Below, one piece after another: positions 61,428-64,000 of a stretch of DNA of 64,000 nucleotides. The stretch is from Thalassospira lucentensis (GTDB lineage Bacteria > Pseudomonadota > Alphaproteobacteria > Rhodospirillales > Thalassospiraceae). The translations under genes were made by a program, and so were the position numbers. Numbering within the stretch: position 1 is the stretch's first letter; each line of letters opens with the position of its first letter. The stretch lies in the NCBI RefSeq assembly GCF_011806425.1, contig NZ_JAATOV010000007.1, positions 186,001 to 250,000 on the forward strand. The letters run 5' to 3'. Below the pieces are notes generated by a model. The model saw only the letters and a list, made by a program, of their open reading frames with translations. It did no database searches and was not told the origin of the DNA.

Positions 61428-62594
61428 CTAGTTTTGCGGAAGCTCAACCAGCGTCACTTCACCATTTTCAAGTTTAAGGCCAAGCTGCCCGTGCTTTAAA
61501 CGCAAGGCATATTGACCATACAAATCACGTCGCCAACCGCGCAGTGCGGGCACGTCGGCCTCGTCATCGGCGGCAATATTTTGCAAATCATCGCTTGATG
61601 CGACCAAACGCTGCGCAACACCTTTTTCTTCGGCACACAGTTTCAGCAACACTTTAAGCAACTCAACCGTCGGGCCGATCCCGGCAGGCAGTTCAACGCG
61701 CTGCTTGGGTTTTGGCCACTGGTCTTGCGGGCTGGCAAGGGCGGCTTTGATCGCCTCGATAATCGCCTGACCGGGTTTGGAGCTGCCAAAATTGCGGCCC
61801 ACCCCACGGGTTTTATCAAGGTCGGCCTCGGTCATTGGCTGACGGGCGGCGATATCAAGTAACGTGTCATCGCGCAAAATGCGATTGCGCGGCTGATTTT
61901 TACGCTGCGCCTCGGTTTCGCGCCATTCGCCAAGGGCCCGGACCACCGCCAAGAATTTCGGGCTGTTGGACCGGGTTTTAAGCCGCTTCCACGCATCTGC
62001 CGGTTCAATCGAATAGATCGACGGATCGGTCAGGCGGTCCATTTCTTCGCGCAGCCAGATCGCGCGCCCATTGGCTTCAAGCCGTTCATGGAAATCTTCG
62101 AAAATCACCCGCAAATGGGTCACATCCGAAAGCGCGTAGCTGATTTGTTTGGTAGAGAGTGGCCGACGCGACCAATCGGTAAACCGCATGGATTTATCGA
62201 TGCTTTTGCGCGTGACCTTATTGACCAGCGTTTCATACCCGACCTGATCGCCATAGCCCAGCACCATCGCCGCCACCTGAGTATCAAATACCGGATGGGG
62301 GACTTTGCCCGACAGATGGACGAAAATTTCGATGTCCTGACGTGCGGCGTGAAAAACCTTAATCACGCTTTCGTCCTGCATCAGGTCGAACATCGGGGTC
62401 AGGTCAATACCCTCGGCAAGCGGATCAACCGCCGCACCGTTATCACCCGGTTCAGGACTGGCAAGCTGCACAAGACAGAGTTGCGGCCAATAGGTCGAAT
62501 CACGCATAAATTCGGTGTCGACCGTGACATATTCGAACGTCCGCAACTTTTCGCAAAGCACACGAAGTTCTTCAGTAGTTGTAATTGGTTCCAT
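61428..62594 (-). CDS. rnd: ribonuclease D
   Basis: 388 residues. DEDDy 3'-5' exoribonuclease domain: YVTVDTEFMRDSTYWPQLCL (Asp/Glu of ExoI), VFHAARQDIEIF (ExoII Asp), ISYALSDVTHLRVIF (Tyr-x3-Asp, ExoIII). HRDC domain in the middle (RDDTLLDIAARQPMTEADLD) and a second weak HRDC repeat at the end. Trims tRNA and other small RNA 3' ends. Start ATG 62594 begins MEPITTTEELRVLCEKLRTF, as in other family members. Confidence 0.95.
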   Translation of the reverse strand: MEPITTTEELRVLCEKLRTFEYVTVDTEFMRDSTYWPQLCLVQLASPEPGDNGAAVDPLAEGIDLTPMFDLMQDESVIKVFHAARQDIEIFVHLSGKVPHPVFDTQVAAMVLGYGDQVGYETLVNKVTRKSIDKSMRFTDWSRRPLSTKQISYALSDVTHLRVIFEDFHERLEANGRAIWLREEMDRLTDPSIYSIEPADAWKRLKTRSNSPKFLAVVRALGEWRETEAQRKNQPRNRILRDDTLLDIAARQPMTEADLDKTRGVGRNFGSSKPGQAIIEAIKAALASPQDQWPKPKQRVELPAGIGPTVELLKVLLKLCAEEKGVAQRLVASSDDLQNIAADDEADVPALRGWRRDLYGQYALRLKHGQLGLKLENGEVTLVELPQN

Positions 62595-62720
62595 AAGATT
62601 TTCTATAGCATTGCGCGCCGCAAATCGCCAGAGCCTTCACCACAGGTCTGATCATTGCCACGCAAAACCACCTAAACCGCCAAATTCAACGCGTTTCATG
62701 CACAAAACCCGGCCAGAACC

Positions 62721-63800
62721 CTAAATAATTTCGTCCTCGTCCAACAACGGATCGGACTGAAGATGGGTTTCAATGGCGTCCATGCGTTCTTGTAATTCCG
62801 ACGCGCGTTTGATCGACGCAATGTGGAACAGCGCATCGCCCTGATTAACAATCGGCAAATTGGTCCGCCCGATAATCAGGCCATCTTCACGCGCAGTGAC
62901 TTCTTCGTCGGTCTGGCCAAACGGGTCGGCCACGGCGGCCAAAACATCGCCCGCATGAACAAACTCCCCGGCCAGTTTAAACGTCCTTAAAAGCCCGCCA
63001 ACCGGCGCACGCAGCCAATGGCTGCTGGATGATTTAAACGCCGGGGCGCGCGGTTCACGCACCGCGCGTTGCGATGTCATGCCAAGCTTGCGCATCACGC
63101 GCAACACGCCCGAAACACCCGCCCGGATCGACATTTCATCAAACCGAAGCCCCTCGCCCGCTTCAAACAGCAAGATCGGCACATTGGCTTCTTGCCCGGC
63201 TTGGCGTAGCGACCCTTCCCGAAGCGGGCTTGTCAAAATGATCGGCGCGCCAAACGCCTCGGCATATTCCATGATCGCGTCGTCATCTTCATTGACCCGG
63301 ATCTGGGGCAAGTTAACACGGTTAACGGCCGCCGAATGAAGATCGATGCCAAAATCGGATCGCTCGACAATTTCACTCAGGAAAAGATGCGCTAACTGTG
63401 CCGCCAGCGATCCACGCGCATGCCCGGGAAAACAGCGGTTAAGGTCACGCCGATCTGGCAAATAGCGGGTATGATTTAAAAACCCAAACGCATTGACCAC
63501 CGGCACCGCCAAAAGCGTGCCACGCATGCCGCGTAACGCAGGCGATTTCAACACCCGGCGGATCACTTCCACGCCGACGATTTCATCGCCATGCACCGCG
63601 CCGCTGACAAACAAAACCGGACCGGGCCGTTTGCCATGGACAACGTTCACCGTCAGGTTAACCGGCGTGTGATTGGACAACAGCGAAATCGGGATATCAA
63701 CAATCTGGCGCGTCCCAGCAGCAACCTTTTTCCCGCAAATTTCAAAATCTGCCGCCTTGGAAGACTTCTGTTTTCCGTTGGATGCTGCTGTTTCGCGCAT
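62721..63800 (-). CDS. succinylglutamate desuccinylase/aspartoacylase-family zinc enzyme
   Basis: 359 residues from ATG 63800 (AAGGGC upstream), 4 nt past the rimK stop codon, so coupled. M14-like zinc carboxypeptidase fold: FVSGAVHGDEIVGVEVIRRV (His-Gly-Asp-Glu ligands), DRRDLNRCFPG (Arg-Asp-Leu-Asn-Arg), FGIDLHSAAVNRVN (third ligand His), LLFEAGEGLRFDEM with catalytic Glu, and a C-terminal beta-barrel (GLLRTFKLAGEFVHAGDVLA). Genes of this type are common beside rimK and the RimK-associated protease. Likely releases a terminal amide-linked acid or glutamate tail. Confidence 0.9.
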   Translation of the reverse strand: MRETAASNGKQKSSKAADFEICGKKVAAGTRQIVDIPISLLSNHTPVNLTVNVVHGKRPGPVLFVSGAVHGDEIVGVEVIRRVLKSPALRGMRGTLLAVPVVNAFGFLNHTRYLPDRRDLNRCFPGHARGSLAAQLAHLFLSEIVERSDFGIDLHSAAVNRVNLPQIRVNEDDDAIMEYAEAFGAPIILTSPLREGSLRQAGQEANVPILLFEAGEGLRFDEMSIRAGVSGVLRVMRKLGMTSQRAVREPRAPAFKSSSSHWLRAPVGGLLRTFKLAGEFVHAGDVLAAVADPFGQTDEEVTAREDGLIIGRTNLPIVNQGDALFHIASIKRASELQERMDAIETHLQSDPLLDEDEII

Positions 63801-63804
63801 GCTG

Positions 63805-64000
63805 TTAGCCCTTGCCTTTGGTCCGTACTTTGCCCGGACGGAAGTCTTTTTCAAGAAAATCAATAATCATGCCGGCAATGTCTTTGCCTGTTGCCCCTTC
63901 GATCCCCTCAAGCCCTGGCGAGGAGTTTACTTCCATCACCACCGGCCCATGATTGGATCGCAGGATATCCACACCACACACATTAAGCCCCATGGCCTTG
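63805..64000 (-). CDS. rimK: RimK-family ATP-grasp alpha-L-glutamate ligase, C-terminal fragment
   Basis: The last 64 codons of a gene whose start lies past the right edge. The ATP-grasp Mg site is clear: [20 protein letters not shown], then [25 protein letters not shown]..[14 protein letters not shown] is diagnostic for RimK (glutamylation of ribosomal protein S6 in E. coli). The stop codon is 4 nt from the aspartoacylase-family start. An intact RimK-associated protease may lie further outside; a degenerate relative is at 25134. Confidence 0.9.
   Translation of the reverse strand, partial: KAMGLNVCGVDILRSNHGPVVMEVNSSPGLEGIEGATGKDIAGMIIDFLEKDFRPGKVRTKGKG

Overview
The window looks like ordinary chromosome of a free-living alphaproteobacterium, most likely a Rhodospirillales member close to Thalassospira. 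That is an inference from gene content and order: an ALA-synthase type hemA (C4 pathway), an EipB (DUF1849) envelope protein, a malonate TRAP operon in matPQMAB order, and the set histone-deacetylase homologue, xseB, ispA, dxs, tlyA kept on one strand. No rRNA, tRNA, insertion sequence, prophage or CRISPR array was recognised. The gene for an annotated product nearly always sits in a compact unit closed by a clear intrinsic terminator.

Layout. 1-13 kb: a VOC-family gene cut by the left edge, divergent from a LysR regulator; two tandem-domain universal stress proteins (2.3 and 11.5 kb); a class III aminotransferase; hemA; a compact structured leader followed by two Rnk/GreA-C-like genes; a winged-helix regulator, a GNAT, an SDR and a SRAP/YedK-type DNA-protein crosslink sensor; an ArsR regulator of the SqrR/BigR type. 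13-17 kb: pdxH, a glycine-zipper lipoprotein, a CbpA-like DnaJ protein, an MscS channel. 17.0-21.3 kb: a tight four-gene operon (thermostable-hemolysin family protein; an ANL ligase fused in frame to a heme-oxygenase-like diiron domain; SDR; exported TPR-like protein) that reads as an uncharacterised fatty-acyl or small-molecule pathway. 21-30 kb: BrkB/YihY, fabI, aroC, a proline/threonine-rich protein that looks like a degenerate RimK-associated protease, TetR, DUF2269, a GlcG/HbpS-like protein, an A+T-rich multi-membrane protein gene and tlyA. 30.6-37.6 kb: GntR regulator plus malonate uptake and activation (matPQMAB). 37.8-45 kb: SDR, dxs, two zinc-ribbon TM2 genes, an alpha/beta hydrolase, ispA, xseB and a deacetylase homologue. 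45.6-52 kb: a second ArsR paralogue, EipB with a SPOR lipoprotein, a choloylglycine-hydrolase family enzyme, aspS, a SixA-like phosphatase. 52-64 kb: ppk-ppx (polyphosphate synthesis and hydrolysis), a DUF1835 protein, LysR/NmrA divergent pair, DUF1348, an AhpD-like protein with its TetR regulator, rnd, an aspartoacylase-family gene and the 3' end of rimK.

How the genes work together. Malonate is imported by MatPQM, activated by MatB to malonyl-CoA and decarboxylated by MatA to acetyl-CoA, with a GntR regulator whose TGGTATAC-type sites lie in the shared control region. FNR/FixK-like boxes upstream of hemA and of both usp genes suggest a shared low-oxygen response. The AhpD-like gene and its divergent TetR regulator carry a nearly identical 20-bp operator at each promoter. 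The most promising undescribed system is the 17-21 kb operon, in which an adenylate-forming ligase and a diiron oxidase share one reading frame while an AGGAGG Shine-Dalgarno sequence sits before the oxidase's own start codon.
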